Notes: generated by a model from the sequence alone, not told the origin. Shown: positions 30,039-38,595, numbered from the stretch's first letter. The stretch: DNA of 64,000 nt from Campylobacterales bacterium (GCA_026390115.1 JAPLGO010000023.1:1-64000); one strand, 5' to 3'. Translations and numbers: made by a program.

Positions 30039-30662
30039 ATGGCTTTAGTCAAAAAACATGTTGAGCAAGTAGTTGAAGAGTTGCCAAAGTTCTCAACACT
30101 TAAAGATGCTGTAAATTTTTTTGAATCAACAGATTCATTGGATGAAAAAGATTATGCCATTGAAGAGATTTCTAAATTTAAGGGTGGTGGAGAGTATTTG
30201 GTTGCATGCATAAGTAATGAGCAAATAGATAAATATATTTCAACCAAAGTAGCTAGTGTACTCTCAACAATGGAACCGAGTAAAGCTCCTATAGATGAGA
30301 TTATGAATCTGCTTAAACTGGATAATGCCTATGTAAGAAACCTAGGTATATCCATTCTTAGAAATTTTGGTAATGCTATAAAGTATTATATAGTTAAATT
30401 TTTGATAGGAGATGACAAGGATTTAAGAATTTTTGCTATCAATGTTTTAGGTGATGTGAATTTTTCCGAATCAAGAGACATGCTGGTTGAACTTTTAGAG
30501 ACAGAACAAGATATAAATGTAGCGATGACAGCGGTTGACTATTTGGCGGAGATAGGCGAAGTGAGAGATATCCCTCTTTTAGAATCTGTGAAAAAAAGAT
30601 TTGCCGGTGAATTTTACGCAGAATTTGCAGTCGACAGTGCCATTAAGTCGATAAGAGGGTAA
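30039..30662 (+). CDS. HEAT-like repeat protein of the chemosensory operon
   Basis: 207 residues, soluble, predicted to be helical repeats: segments such as NAYVRNLGISILRNFG, DKDLRIFAINVLGDV and INVAMTAVDYLAEIG have the spacing of HEAT repeats. There are no catalytic motifs. It starts after a GAGGAG site 11 nt after cheB and ends 2 nt before cheR, so it is likely a scaffold or adaptor in the same pathway. The specific partner is unknown. Confidence 0.75.
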   Translation: MALVKKHVEQVVEELPKFSTLKDAVNFFESTDSLDEKDYAIEEISKFKGGGEYLVACISNEQIDKYISTKVASVLSTMEPSKAPIDEIMNLLKLDNAYVRNLGISILRNFGNAIKYYIVKFLIGDDKDLRIFAINVLGDVNFSESRDMLVELLETEQDINVAMTAVDYLAEIGEVRDIPLLESVKKRFAGEFYAEFAVDSAIKSIRG

Positions 30663-30664
30663 AC

Positions 30665-31495
30665 ATGGCTTATCTGTTATCCAAAGAAAACTTTGCAAAA
30701 ATGAGTGAATTTATTTATAGAAAAAGTGGCATTTTTTTAGAAGAAGATAAGCACTTTGAAAAGTTAGCTAAGTATATTGATTCCCGCTGCGGGGCATTAA
30801 GCTTTGACAATTTTAGAAAATATTTCTTTAAACTTCGTTTTGAAGATAAAGATGGGGAAGAGTTTCAAGCCTTGATGAATGGGATTACCGTAAATGAAAC
30901 CTATTTTTTTAGAGAAAAAGATCAATTTGAGGTTTTGGTAAATACTATTTTGCCAGAGCTTCACAGGGCTATGCCAGCTTCGAAACCAATAAGAATATTG
31001 TCGTCTCCATGCTCAACTGGCGAAGAACCTTATTCTATTGTTCTTCATATAGTCGAAGAAGGTAAAGTAGTAGAGCAGAGAGATATAGAAGTTGTTGGCA
31101 TAGATATAGATTCAACTGTTATAAAAAAAGCACAAATTGCAAAATATAGCGACAGATCTATTCATGCGATACCTAAAAATATTTTATCCAAGTGGTTTAC
31201 GAAAAATACAATGGGATATGAGCTTTCAAAAGATTTGCAAGGCTCTGTTGACCTTCAAGTAGCGAATGTATTTGATAAGGCACAAATGAGAAAGCTTGGA
31301 AAATTTGATGTAATTTTTTCAAGAAATATGTTGATTTATTTTGATGATGCATCCCGTAAAGAGGTAGCTATGACCTTTTATGACATGTTAAATCCAGGTG
31401 GGTTTGTTCTTTTGGGACATGCCGAATATATGAGCCGTATTGTTTCTGTCTTTAAGGCACGAAAAATAGACAATACTTTAATTTATCAAAAATAG
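30665..31495 (+). CDS. cheR: chemotaxis protein methyltransferase
   Basis: 276 residues. N-terminal helical CheR domain (about 1-85, including NGITVNETYFFRE) and a SAM-binding domain with PCSTGEEPYSI (motif I), VVGIDID and the late FSRNMLIYFD. It methylates receptor glutamates with S-adenosylmethionine. Adjacent cheB provides the opposing reaction, so the soluble receptor is probably subject to adaptation even though no docking pentapeptide is visible at its end. Confidence 0.96.
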   Translation: MAYLLSKENFAKMSEFIYRKSGIFLEEDKHFEKLAKYIDSRCGALSFDNFRKYFFKLRFEDKDGEEFQALMNGITVNETYFFREKDQFEVLVNTILPELHRAMPASKPIRILSSPCSTGEEPYSIVLHIVEEGKVVEQRDIEVVGIDIDSTVIKKAQIAKYSDRSIHAIPKNILSKWFTKNTMGYELSKDLQGSVDLQVANVFDKAQMRKLGKFDVIFSRNMLIYFDDASRKEVAMTFYDMLNPGGFVLLGHAEYMSRIVSVFKARKIDNTLIYQK

Positions 31496-31505
31496 GAGAA
31501 ATAAA

Positions 31506-31880
31506 ATGCCATTAGTAATATTTGTAGATGATAGTGAAACAGCCTTAGCCTCAACGAGAATGGTTACAAATTCGATGCCCATAGAGGTAAAACAATATAC
31601 GGAAGCACAAAAAGCTTTAGCAGAAATCAAAGCAGGTATGACACCTGATTTGATAATTACGGATCTGAATATGCCGGTCATGAATGGTCTTGAATTTTTG
31701 CAGGCTTTACGAGCTCATCCATCCACGAGCAGAACACCATGTCTGATGCTTACAACAGAAACAAAAGCGGAGTTAAAAGAGCAGGGCAAAGCTTTGGGTC
31801 TTACAGGGTGGATTGTAAAACCATTTAATCCAGCCCAATTAAAGCAGGCAATAACAAGAGTTTTAAGACTGCCAGCTTAG
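31506..31880 (+). CDS. CheY-like single-domain response regulator (first copy)
   Basis: 124 residues, a receiver only. Asp8-Asp9, phosphoacceptor Asp53 (ITDLNMPVMNG), conserved Thr in LMLTTET and Lys in VKPFNP. Its stop codon overlaps the GTG start of the CheZ-like gene by one base, suggesting that this CheY is the one dephosphorylated by that product. Confidence 0.92.
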   Translation: MPLVIFVDDSETALASTRMVTNSMPIEVKQYTEAQKALAEIKAGMTPDLIITDLNMPVMNGLEFLQALRAHPSTSRTPCLMLTTETKAELKEQGKALGLTGWIVKPFNPAQLKQAITRVLRLPA

Positions 31881-32287
31881 TGGTTGATGAGATGCTTATT
31901 TTAAACTCAGTTGATGAACTTTTATCGCATATTAAAGATGTTCAAAAAGATGTAATTAGCCTATCAAATCAATCATTAATGATGATTAGCAGTTTTATAG
32001 AAAAAAACGCCCTTGAAATTGATAATGATGTAGCAACAGCTTTGCAATATCAGGATATTATATCTCAGCAGTTAAATGCTACAATAGAGGCAATTGATAG
32101 TGTGCAAAGTAGTATTTATCGATTTTCTCACGCACATCAAGCGGATGAAAATTTAGTTGTTGAGAGCATGAAAAAGTTGCAAGATAAGCTTGATGCAGCA
32201 CTAGCTCAAGCCAAAGATAAAAAGAGTAGATTTTCCGGTAAATCTGCGGATAATAATACAGATAGTGACGAAATAGAATTTTTTTAG
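31880..32287 (+). CDS. short CheZ-like phosphatase candidate
   Basis: 135 residues, helical. The segment ALQYQDIISQQL (Gln58-Asp59...Gln63) reproduces the CheZ catalytic pattern QDxxxQ, in which Asp and Gln three residues apart activate water for CheY-P hydrolysis. The acidic-aromatic tail (DSDEIEFF) resembles the C-terminal CheY-docking peptide of CheZ after a flexible linker. It is shorter than E. coli CheZ (214 aa) and I rely on the motif and position between two cheY genes. GTG 31880 is assumed; ATG 31892 is an alternative. Confidence 0.68.
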   Translation: MVDEMLILNSVDELLSHIKDVQKDVISLSNQSLMMISSFIEKNALEIDNDVATALQYQDIISQQLNATIEAIDSVQSSIYRFSHAHQADENLVVESMKKLQDKLDAALAQAKDKKSRFSGKSADNNTDSDEIEFF

Positions 32288-32296
32288 GAGAGTACG

Positions 32297-32662
32297 ATGG
32301 CAACAGTGATGGTTGTAGATGATTCAAAAACCGTAAGAAATTACCATGGCTCTATGCTAAAGTCTATGGGAATAGATGTATTGGAAGCTGAAAACGGCAT
32401 GGAAGCATTAGAAAAAAGTTTATCTTCAAATATTAATCTCTACTTGGTGGATGTCAACATGCCTGTCATGGATGGATACTCTTTTATTGAAGATTTAAGA
32501 AAACAAGAGAAGTATAAAACTGTACCGATTATTATGATAACAACACAGGCAAAAGAGGAAGATAAAATAAACGCTTATAAAGTGGGTGCAAATCTATTTG
32601 AAACAAAACCAATAAAGCCGGATAGGCTTCAGGCATATATAGAAATATTAGTAAAAAGCTAG
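32297..32662 (+). CDS. CheY-like single-domain response regulator (second copy)
   Basis: 121-residue receiver with Asp8-Asp9, phosphoacceptor Asp52 (YLVDVNMPVMDG), Thr in IMITTQ and Lys in ETKPIKP. It differs clearly from the first copy 0.8 kb upstream, so it is not a recent duplicate. It lies 8 nt before cheA. One copy may be the output and the other a phosphate sink; which is which cannot be told. Confidence 0.92.
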   Translation: MATVMVVDDSKTVRNYHGSMLKSMGIDVLEAENGMEALEKSLSSNINLYLVDVNMPVMDGYSFIEDLRKQEKYKTVPIIMITTQAKEEDKINAYKVGANLFETKPIKPDRLQAYIEILVKS

Positions 32663-32670
32663 GAGATATT

Positions 32671-35403
32671 ATGGATCCACTATTAGAACAGTTTTTACAA
32701 GAAGCTAGGGAAAATCTTGCGTTTATTGATCAGAATATAGAAGAGATTGGGGGAGATGACCCAGAACTTTTAAACTCTGTATTTCGTGCTGCTCACACTC
32801 TCAAAGGAGGAAGCGGGATTGTCGGTTTTGACTCTATCCGAGATATAACTCACCATGCAGAAGATTTGCTAGACATGTTAAGGTCTAAAAAAATTGAGTT
32901 TAAAGAGAGCATGACAGAGGCACTTTTTAACGCTTTTGATGAGGTTATGAATCTTGTCGAAGCGGCTGAAGAGAGCGGTGGAATTGTAGAAGCTGATTCA
33001 AGCGTAGTGGATGAGATTATCGAAGTGCTCAATGAGCAGATGAATAAAACAGCAGCAACACCCGCAGCGTGGAACGTTCCGTTTTTAGCAGTCGATGATG
33101 CACAAAAAATTATAAATCTTCCGTTACCGGCACTTGCATATGTGAACTCTCAAAAAGTTGCTTTTAAAAATAGTGAAATAAACCAAGATTTCTGCTTCTC
33201 TGAGAATTTATATGCAATTCTATTTGATGTAGATGAAGCATGTATGGTGTATGGAAATGACCCGATTTATGCACTCTCTCTTCTAGGAGATAAAGTAATT
33301 AGTGTTTACTCATGCATAAGCGACGAGAGTACCAAATCAATTTTAAGCGGCACAGAAGATGAAAACGGCTTACTCCTAAAATCATATATTCTAGCTTATG
33401 TATATGCTACTTATGAAGAGATTGAAAACTCTCTTTTTAATTTTATTGATGAACTTCAATTTTTACCGTTAGACATTGCAACACTTTTATCTCTAGATGT
33501 TAGGGAGAACGGCCATAAGTTAGACTCTTTAAAAGAGTTGTCTAAGATAACTAAAGAAGAGGATATGGATTTTATAACTCAAGAAGTTGAAAAATCCATG
33601 GAGTTAATCGGTACCAATACCCTCCAATATGCACAACTTCAAAGATTTTTAGAAATTGCCCCTTTAATCAAGGAGAGCGATATTCGTAAGCTAGAGGGTT
33701 TTTTTAGTAATCTTTACAGGGGCGAAGTGTATAAGTTTGATGAGGTCTTTGATACTTTAGAAATTGTACAAAAGTTTCAAGAAACTGAATCTGAAGCTTT
33801 GCAAGAAGAGAGCGTGGAAGTGAGTGAAAGCATAAAAGAGACGCTTACTGTCATGATGAAGCAGCAACATAAAGCGCTAGAGTGTGTGCAAAATGATAGC
33901 GATTTACAAAGAGTTCTATTTATCATGCAAAAAATAAAAAAATTTATGCCGCATATGCCGGAAAATTTAACCACTAAAGGCGAAATAGCAAGCTTTTTAG
34001 ACTCTAATCTTCATATAACTTCTCAAGTCATTAAAGAAATAAAACCATCAATATCAGAGAAAATTGTATCGCAAAAAGAGACTTCTCAGGTTGAAAAGAT
34101 TTTGCCAAAACAAGAGATTATTTTGGATGAAGTTCAAGAGGAAGCTCAAGAAGAGACAAGAGCACTCAGAACAAAAACACAGGATGAGAACAAAAAATCT
34201 ATTGTCGGTAAAACTGTTAAGATAGACCAAGAGTCAATCGATAGTTTGATGAATGTTGTGGGAGAGCTTTTGGTTGCAAAAAACTCTCTGCCGTACTTAG
34301 CTGATAATGTTGTTGGAATGACACATGATGTAATAAAACGAGAGATAATGGAGAAGTATATCTTTATAAACCGTTTGTCGGAGCAGTTGCAAGATTTGAT
34401 TATGGGCATGCGAATGCTTCCGATATCCTATGTGTTCGATAGATACCCTAAGCTGGTTCGTGATATAGCTAAAAAACTCGGTAAAAAAGTGAACTTGGAG
34501 ATGGAAGGCGGAGAAACTAAGCTCGATAAAAATATGATAGAGATGCTGGCTGATCCTATGATTCATATTATGAGAAATTCGCTCGACCATGGACTTGAAG
34601 CACCGGAAATCAGAGAGCAAAAAGGCAAAGATTCCAATGGATTGGTTACACTCAAAGCCTATGCCGAGTCGGATAGAATTATTATAGAGATTGTAGATGA
34701 TGGTGCGGGAATAAATATAGACAAAGTTGCAAATAAAGTTTTAGAAAAAGGTTTGATGACCTATGAACAGATAGATGCCCTTACAGCGGAAGAAAAAGCA
34801 GAATTGGTTCTTCTTCCAGGTCTTTCAACCGCAGAGACGATAACAGAGTTTAGCGGTCGCGGTGTCGGAATGGATGTAGTGAAAAAGTCTATAGAGGCTT
34901 TCGGCGGAACGATTAAAATTAAAACTAAAGCAAACCATGGAACAACTATTACTCTTGCAATTCCGGTCTCTTTAGCCGTCACCTCTCTTTTGCATATTCA
35001 GATGAATGATATACACTACGGCATTCCTATGGATAGCGTCTCTGAAACTGTAAAACTTGAAAAAGAGGAGATAGAGTATTTGCATAATGAGCCGTTTGTT
35101 TACATACGAGGAGAGGTAATCCCGTTACTTTTCATAAAATCTATGCTCAATGAAAAAGACATGGAGAAGGAACCTCTTTCTATAGTTGTTTTGAATATAA
35201 AAGAGAATCTTTTAGCAGTTGTTGTGAATAGATTCTTAGGTCAGTTGGATGTAGTTCAGAAGCCACTTGTAGGTATTATGGAGTCGCATCCGCTCTTCAG
35301 TGGAACGGCACTTCTTGGAAATGGTCAGATAATAATGGCAATTGACCCGATAGGTCTTCTGGGTATTTCTCAGAAATTAAAAGCGGATATAAAAGCAGCT
35401 TAG
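32671..35403 (+). CDS. cheA: chemotaxis histidine kinase CheA, enlarged, without receiver
   Basis: 910 residues against about 650 in E. coli. Hpt domain (1-105) with phospho-His42 in AAHTLKGG. Residues about 130-510 are an extended middle region including a GNDPIYALSLL segment, which resembles an accessory domain seen in other long CheA proteins (weak inference). Then come a dimerisation helix pair (about 510-575), HATPase (HIMRNSLDHGLE, DDGAGI, GRGVGMDVVKK) and a CheW-like P5 domain to the end. There is no C-terminal receiver, unlike the CheAY of Campylobacter and Helicobacter. Confidence 0.96.
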   Translation: MDPLLEQFLQEARENLAFIDQNIEEIGGDDPELLNSVFRAAHTLKGGSGIVGFDSIRDITHHAEDLLDMLRSKKIEFKESMTEALFNAFDEVMNLVEAAEESGGIVEADSSVVDEIIEVLNEQMNKTAATPAAWNVPFLAVDDAQKIINLPLPALAYVNSQKVAFKNSEINQDFCFSENLYAILFDVDEACMVYGNDPIYALSLLGDKVISVYSCISDESTKSILSGTEDENGLLLKSYILAYVYATYEEIENSLFNFIDELQFLPLDIATLLSLDVRENGHKLDSLKELSKITKEEDMDFITQEVEKSMELIGTNTLQYAQLQRFLEIAPLIKESDIRKLEGFFSNLYRGEVYKFDEVFDTLEIVQKFQETESEALQEESVEVSESIKETLTVMMKQQHKALECVQNDSDLQRVLFIMQKIKKFMPHMPENLTTKGEIASFLDSNLHITSQVIKEIKPSISEKIVSQKETSQVEKILPKQEIILDEVQEEAQEETRALRTKTQDENKKSIVGKTVKIDQESIDSLMNVVGELLVAKNSLPYLADNVVGMTHDVIKREIMEKYIFINRLSEQLQDLIMGMRMLPISYVFDRYPKLVRDIAKKLGKKVNLEMEGGETKLDKNMIEMLADPMIHIMRNSLDHGLEAPEIREQKGKDSNGLVTLKAYAESDRIIIEIVDDGAGINIDKVANKVLEKGLMTYEQIDALTAEEKAELVLLPGLSTAETITEFSGRGVGMDVVKKSIEAFGGTIKIKTKANHGTTITLAIPVSLAVTSLLHIQMNDIHYGIPMDSVSETVKLEKEEIEYLHNEPFVYIRGEVIPLLFIKSMLNEKDMEKEPLSIVVLNIKENLLAVVVNRFLGQLDVVQKPLVGIMESHPLFSGTALLGNGQIIMAIDPIGLLGISQKLKADIKAA

Positions 35404-35415
35404 CAAGGAAATTAC

Positions 35416-35685
35416 ATGGCAATAATATATGAAGAAAATTGTGCAACATTTACATCCATTATTTATGAAGATGAAGTGGTGTCTTTTAGAGATTTTTTGC
35501 AAAATATAGCTCCAAATGAGGTTCTTTGCAACTTCTCCGAGTGCGATGATATACACTTTGCAGTTTTACAACTTTTGATGGCCTACCAGAAGAGTTATGG
35601 CTGCAGATATGAATTTTCAGAGGATATAAAGCTTTTTGAGAAGGTCTTAAAAGGGTTTGATGCAAAAGAAGAGAATTGTGGCTAA
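35416..35685 (+). CDS. small STAS-like protein
   Basis: 89 residues. The C-terminal half (DDIHFAVLQLLMAYQKSYGC) resembles the core helix region of STAS domains (typically D.AGLQLLLAL.K), and the acidic single-domain size fits. The phosphorylatable Ser/Thr normally preceding this helix is not evident. STAS proteins in chemosensory operons are thought to act as adaptors. Recognition is by pattern only. Confidence 0.55.
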   Translation: MAIIYEENCATFTSIIYEDEVVSFRDFLQNIAPNEVLCNFSECDDIHFAVLQLLMAYQKSYGCRYEFSEDIKLFEKVLKGFDAKEENCG

Positions 35686-35707
35686 TAAAAAAGCAAAGGA
35701 TTTTTTT

Positions 35708-36472
35708 ATGATGGATTTCATAGTATTTAGTGTTGGAAATAATCATTATGCCTTGAATATTGAAAATATTCAAAGAATAATTCAAGCTAAGGAGTTAACA
35801 ACTATTCCCAACTCCAGTGAGCTGATTGATGGGATGATGAGCTATGAAGAAAAAGTTATAAAAATTCTTAATTTTCGCAAACTGATTGGGTTGATTTCTT
35901 ATGAGAAGGAGTTGCAAAAATCGTTTGCTATTTTTAAATTTTCTTGTCAAGAGTGGCTGAATGAACTTAGAGATTCTCTAGAAAATGGCTCAGTTTTTAC
36001 AAAAACTACAAATCCGCATAAGAGTGCACTTGGCATGTGGTTGGATAGTTTTAACTCCTATGATGACAGAGTTACAGCAATCTTAAAAGAGCTGATGCTA
36101 AGTCATAAACATATTCATGCTCTGGGCGGCGATGCTTTAGAATTGTATAAAACAGACAGAGACAGAGCTAAAAGCATGTTAAACAGAGAGATTAATGAAG
36201 CCTTTAAAAAAGTAACTACCTATTTAGATATTTTTATATCCGAGTTAGAGAGTGTTTCTAATTCCCTGCAAAAACTTATTATTTATGAAAAAAACGGTAT
36301 AACTTTTGCAATTAAAGTAGATACTATTGAAGATATAGCGCATATAGAAGAGTCAAAAATTATGAATAGCAATGAAGATTATAGAACAGGTGAATATTTA
36401 GAACTCTCAGGAATACTTGATATAGAAGGTGTTTTGATTAATGTCATTAAAAATATCGATATTCCAAAATAA
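35708..36472 (+). CDS. CheW protein with an inserted CZB zinc-binding domain
   Basis: About 254 residues. Residues about 1-75 form the first half of a CheW fold (FIVFSVGNNHYALNIENIQ; SELIDGMMSYEEKVIKILNF) and about 195-254 the second half (GITFAIKVDTIEDIA). Between them lies a CZB-like domain: CQEWLNELR, PHKSALGMWLDSF and LSHKHIHALG align with the HxxW, CxLGKW and HxxxH elements, but the first His is Cys and the usual Cys is Ser. The ATG at 35708 follows AAAGGA by seven bases and is preferred to an upstream start inside the STAS-like gene. Confidence 0.75.
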   Translation: MMDFIVFSVGNNHYALNIENIQRIIQAKELTTIPNSSELIDGMMSYEEKVIKILNFRKLIGLISYEKELQKSFAIFKFSCQEWLNELRDSLENGSVFTKTTNPHKSALGMWLDSFNSYDDRVTAILKELMLSHKHIHALGGDALELYKTDRDRAKSMLNREINEAFKKVTTYLDIFISELESVSNSLQKLIIYEKNGITFAIKVDTIEDIAHIEESKIMNSNEDYRTGEYLELSGILDIEGVLINVIKNIDIPK

Positions 36473-36487
36473 AAGGCTTTAAAAAAA

Positions 36488-37243
36488 GTGAAAACTATTG
36501 TAATCAGCAATCGTAAAGGCGGTTCTGCCAAAACTACTACGGCAGTGAATATTGCCAGTGGTTTAGCTGAGTTGGGCTCGGTTTTACTATTGGACTTTGA
36601 TACGCAAGGGCACGCTTCTATGGGTGTTGGCTGCGAACCAAACGAAGAACTTGGTGTTCACTCTATTTTTAGCGGAAAAACACTGAGTGAAACTTTTATT
36701 CCGACTATACACAAAAATCTAACTCTTTCACCTGCTCTTGCTTTTTTTGATGTTTATGAGTACTCTGATTTGCAAGGCGTGCTAAAAAGCCGTTTTAAAA
36801 GAGAAAATATTGCAGACTTTTTTGACTACTGTGTCATAGATACCCCACCAACATTTGATGCTTTGTTAAAAAACTCTTTAGAAGTGGCGGATAGCGTAGT
36901 TATTCCATTTGTTCCGCATCATCTTGGGGTTGTGGCAGTCGGGCAGATGCTTAGAGCGCTTTATCAGAGTGCTTCGCAGTTTAACCGAGATATAGCGGAT
37001 GTATCGATATTGCCTGTCATGTATAATCCGCATATTAATGAGCACAATGAGTGTCTGCAAAAAGTTAAAACCTCCTTCGGTGAGGATAAACTCCTCTCTC
37101 CGATAGGCCTTGATATTAAATTAGCAAAACAGTTTGAATCGGGCTCTCCTATTATTTTAGACACGAAACGCTCCAAAGGTTTAAAAGATTATAAACGATG
37201 TGTATCTGAACTAATAAACAGACTGCAGAAAAAAAGGGAATAG
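36488..37243 (+). CDS. ParA/MinD-family ATPase of the chemosensory operon
   Basis: 251 residues, GTG start. Deviant Walker A KGGSAKTTTA at about residues 10-19, Walker A' LLLDFDTQGHAS, and Walker B region VIDTPPT. There is no ParB partner and no plasmid context. In Vibrio (ParC) and Rhodobacter (PpfA), ParA-like ATPases encoded with che genes position chemosensory clusters; PpfA does so for cytoplasmic clusters, which matches the soluble receptor here. A role in array segregation is therefore a good inference. Confidence 0.85.
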   Translation: MKTIVISNRKGGSAKTTTAVNIASGLAELGSVLLLDFDTQGHASMGVGCEPNEELGVHSIFSGKTLSETFIPTIHKNLTLSPALAFFDVYEYSDLQGVLKSRFKRENIADFFDYCVIDTPPTFDALLKNSLEVADSVVIPFVPHHLGVVAVGQMLRALYQSASQFNRDIADVSILPVMYNPHINEHNECLQKVKTSFGEDKLLSPIGLDIKLAKQFESGSPIILDTKRSKGLKDYKRCVSELINRLQKKRE

Positions 37244-37246
37244 AAG

Positions 37247-38587
37247 ATGAATATACTTATAGTAGATGATAATAACAGCAATAGAATGATAATGAAATAT
37301 CTGTTGGAAGATTATGCAAAAAACAACTCAGGCATAATTTTTGGTATGCAGGAGGCACGTGATGGATTCGAAGCTCTGCAGATGTGTAAAGAGAACTCTT
37401 ACGATATAGTTTTTATGGATATTATGATGCCAAATATGGATGGTGTCGAAGCTACAAAACGTATAAGAGAGATAGATAAAAAAACTATGATTATTGCTGT
37501 ATCGGCTATGGATGATACAGAGAGCAAAAAGCTAATCTTAAATAACGGAGCAGAGGATTACATCTCTAAACCTATTATCGCCGATATGTTTATCAGTAGA
37601 ATGGATAACTATATCACCCTTGTTGAAAGTAGAAAAAGTAAAAAAAGTAATATTGAAAAAGTTAATCTTTTCTCCGATAAAATTTACAAAAGACATACAA
37701 AATTTATTATAAACTCTGAGGATTCTCTCTCAGAATTTTGGGAGTTTTTTCTTCTTAATGTTAGAAACAAAAGTGAGAATCTAAGTGATATAGTAAGAGC
37801 AATTGTTTCAATAGCAGATGTTCAACTCAGACTCTCTATTCACAGCGGGATATATATTGAAGAGTCGGATGAAGCACAATATTTTACATTAACAGACATT
37901 GATGCAATACCTTTAACACAGATAGAACTTATTATAAAGAAAAATAATCTTATAAGTCGATATCTCATAGAAGATGGAAAAATTTCATTCGAGTTGAAGA
38001 AAAATGCTGTTGAAAATGATGCTGGTTTGCCTTCTGCGGAAATACAAAATGCGCATGCAATTATTCAAAAAGAAGAAAAAACAATACCGGCAGAGAAGAT
38101 AGCTTCGCCTCTTGTTCTGAAAAAATCTGAAAATTTACAAATATTTAACTATATGGAAGAAGAAGATTTATATGATTTAGAGGAGTATGCAGGTAAGTTG
38201 AATTCTCTGTTGTTAGTTGTGGGCAATGGAGATGTAAGTGAAGAGGAGATAGCAGATATATACACATATCTGGATAAAATAGCCGGAATATTAGCAGTTT
38301 ATAGTGAAGTTTATGTTATCTCTAAGGCTCTCACAGAATTATCCTATGCTATGTCAACCCATATATCTGAGTTTATTAAAAATTCAGAAGCCCTTGGACC
38401 GATGTGCAAGGCATTTAGCAACGATATCTCCAACTGGATAGAGATGTCATTTCACACAGGCGCACCAAGTGTGCAGTTTATGAATGATACAATTGTTGTA
38501 AATTGCCAAACAATCAGCGGTATGTTAAAAATGGATGAAGTGCCTGCTGATGGCGGCGAAGACTTTGATGATATTTTTGATTTTTAG
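37247..38587 (+). CDS. response regulator with unrecognised helical output domain
   Basis: 446 residues, 3 nt after the ParA gene. An intact receiver at about 1-125 has Asp7-Asp8, phosphoacceptor Asp58 (FMDIMMPNMDG) and Lys in ISKPII. A variable linker follows, then an all-helical region (about 295-430) that I do not recognise. That region shares a pattern with the end of the protein encoded at 58234-59277: small residues, NW/SW, Phe, then a D-rich segment. The final DDIFDF resembles the CheZ-like tail in this operon. Probably an output or modulator of the pathway. Confidence 0.78.
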   Translation: MNILIVDDNNSNRMIMKYLLEDYAKNNSGIIFGMQEARDGFEALQMCKENSYDIVFMDIMMPNMDGVEATKRIREIDKKTMIIAVSAMDDTESKKLILNNGAEDYISKPIIADMFISRMDNYITLVESRKSKKSNIEKVNLFSDKIYKRHTKFIINSEDSLSEFWEFFLLNVRNKSENLSDIVRAIVSIADVQLRLSIHSGIYIEESDEAQYFTLTDIDAIPLTQIELIIKKNNLISRYLIEDGKISFELKKNAVENDAGLPSAEIQNAHAIIQKEEKTIPAEKIASPLVLKKSENLQIFNYMEEEDLYDLEEYAGKLNSLLLVVGNGDVSEEEIADIYTYLDKIAGILAVYSEVYVISKALTELSYAMSTHISEFIKNSEALGPMCKAFSNDISNWIEMSFHTGAPSVQFMNDTIVVNCQTISGMLKMDEVPADGGEDFDDIFDF

Positions 38588-38595
38588 GAGATAGT

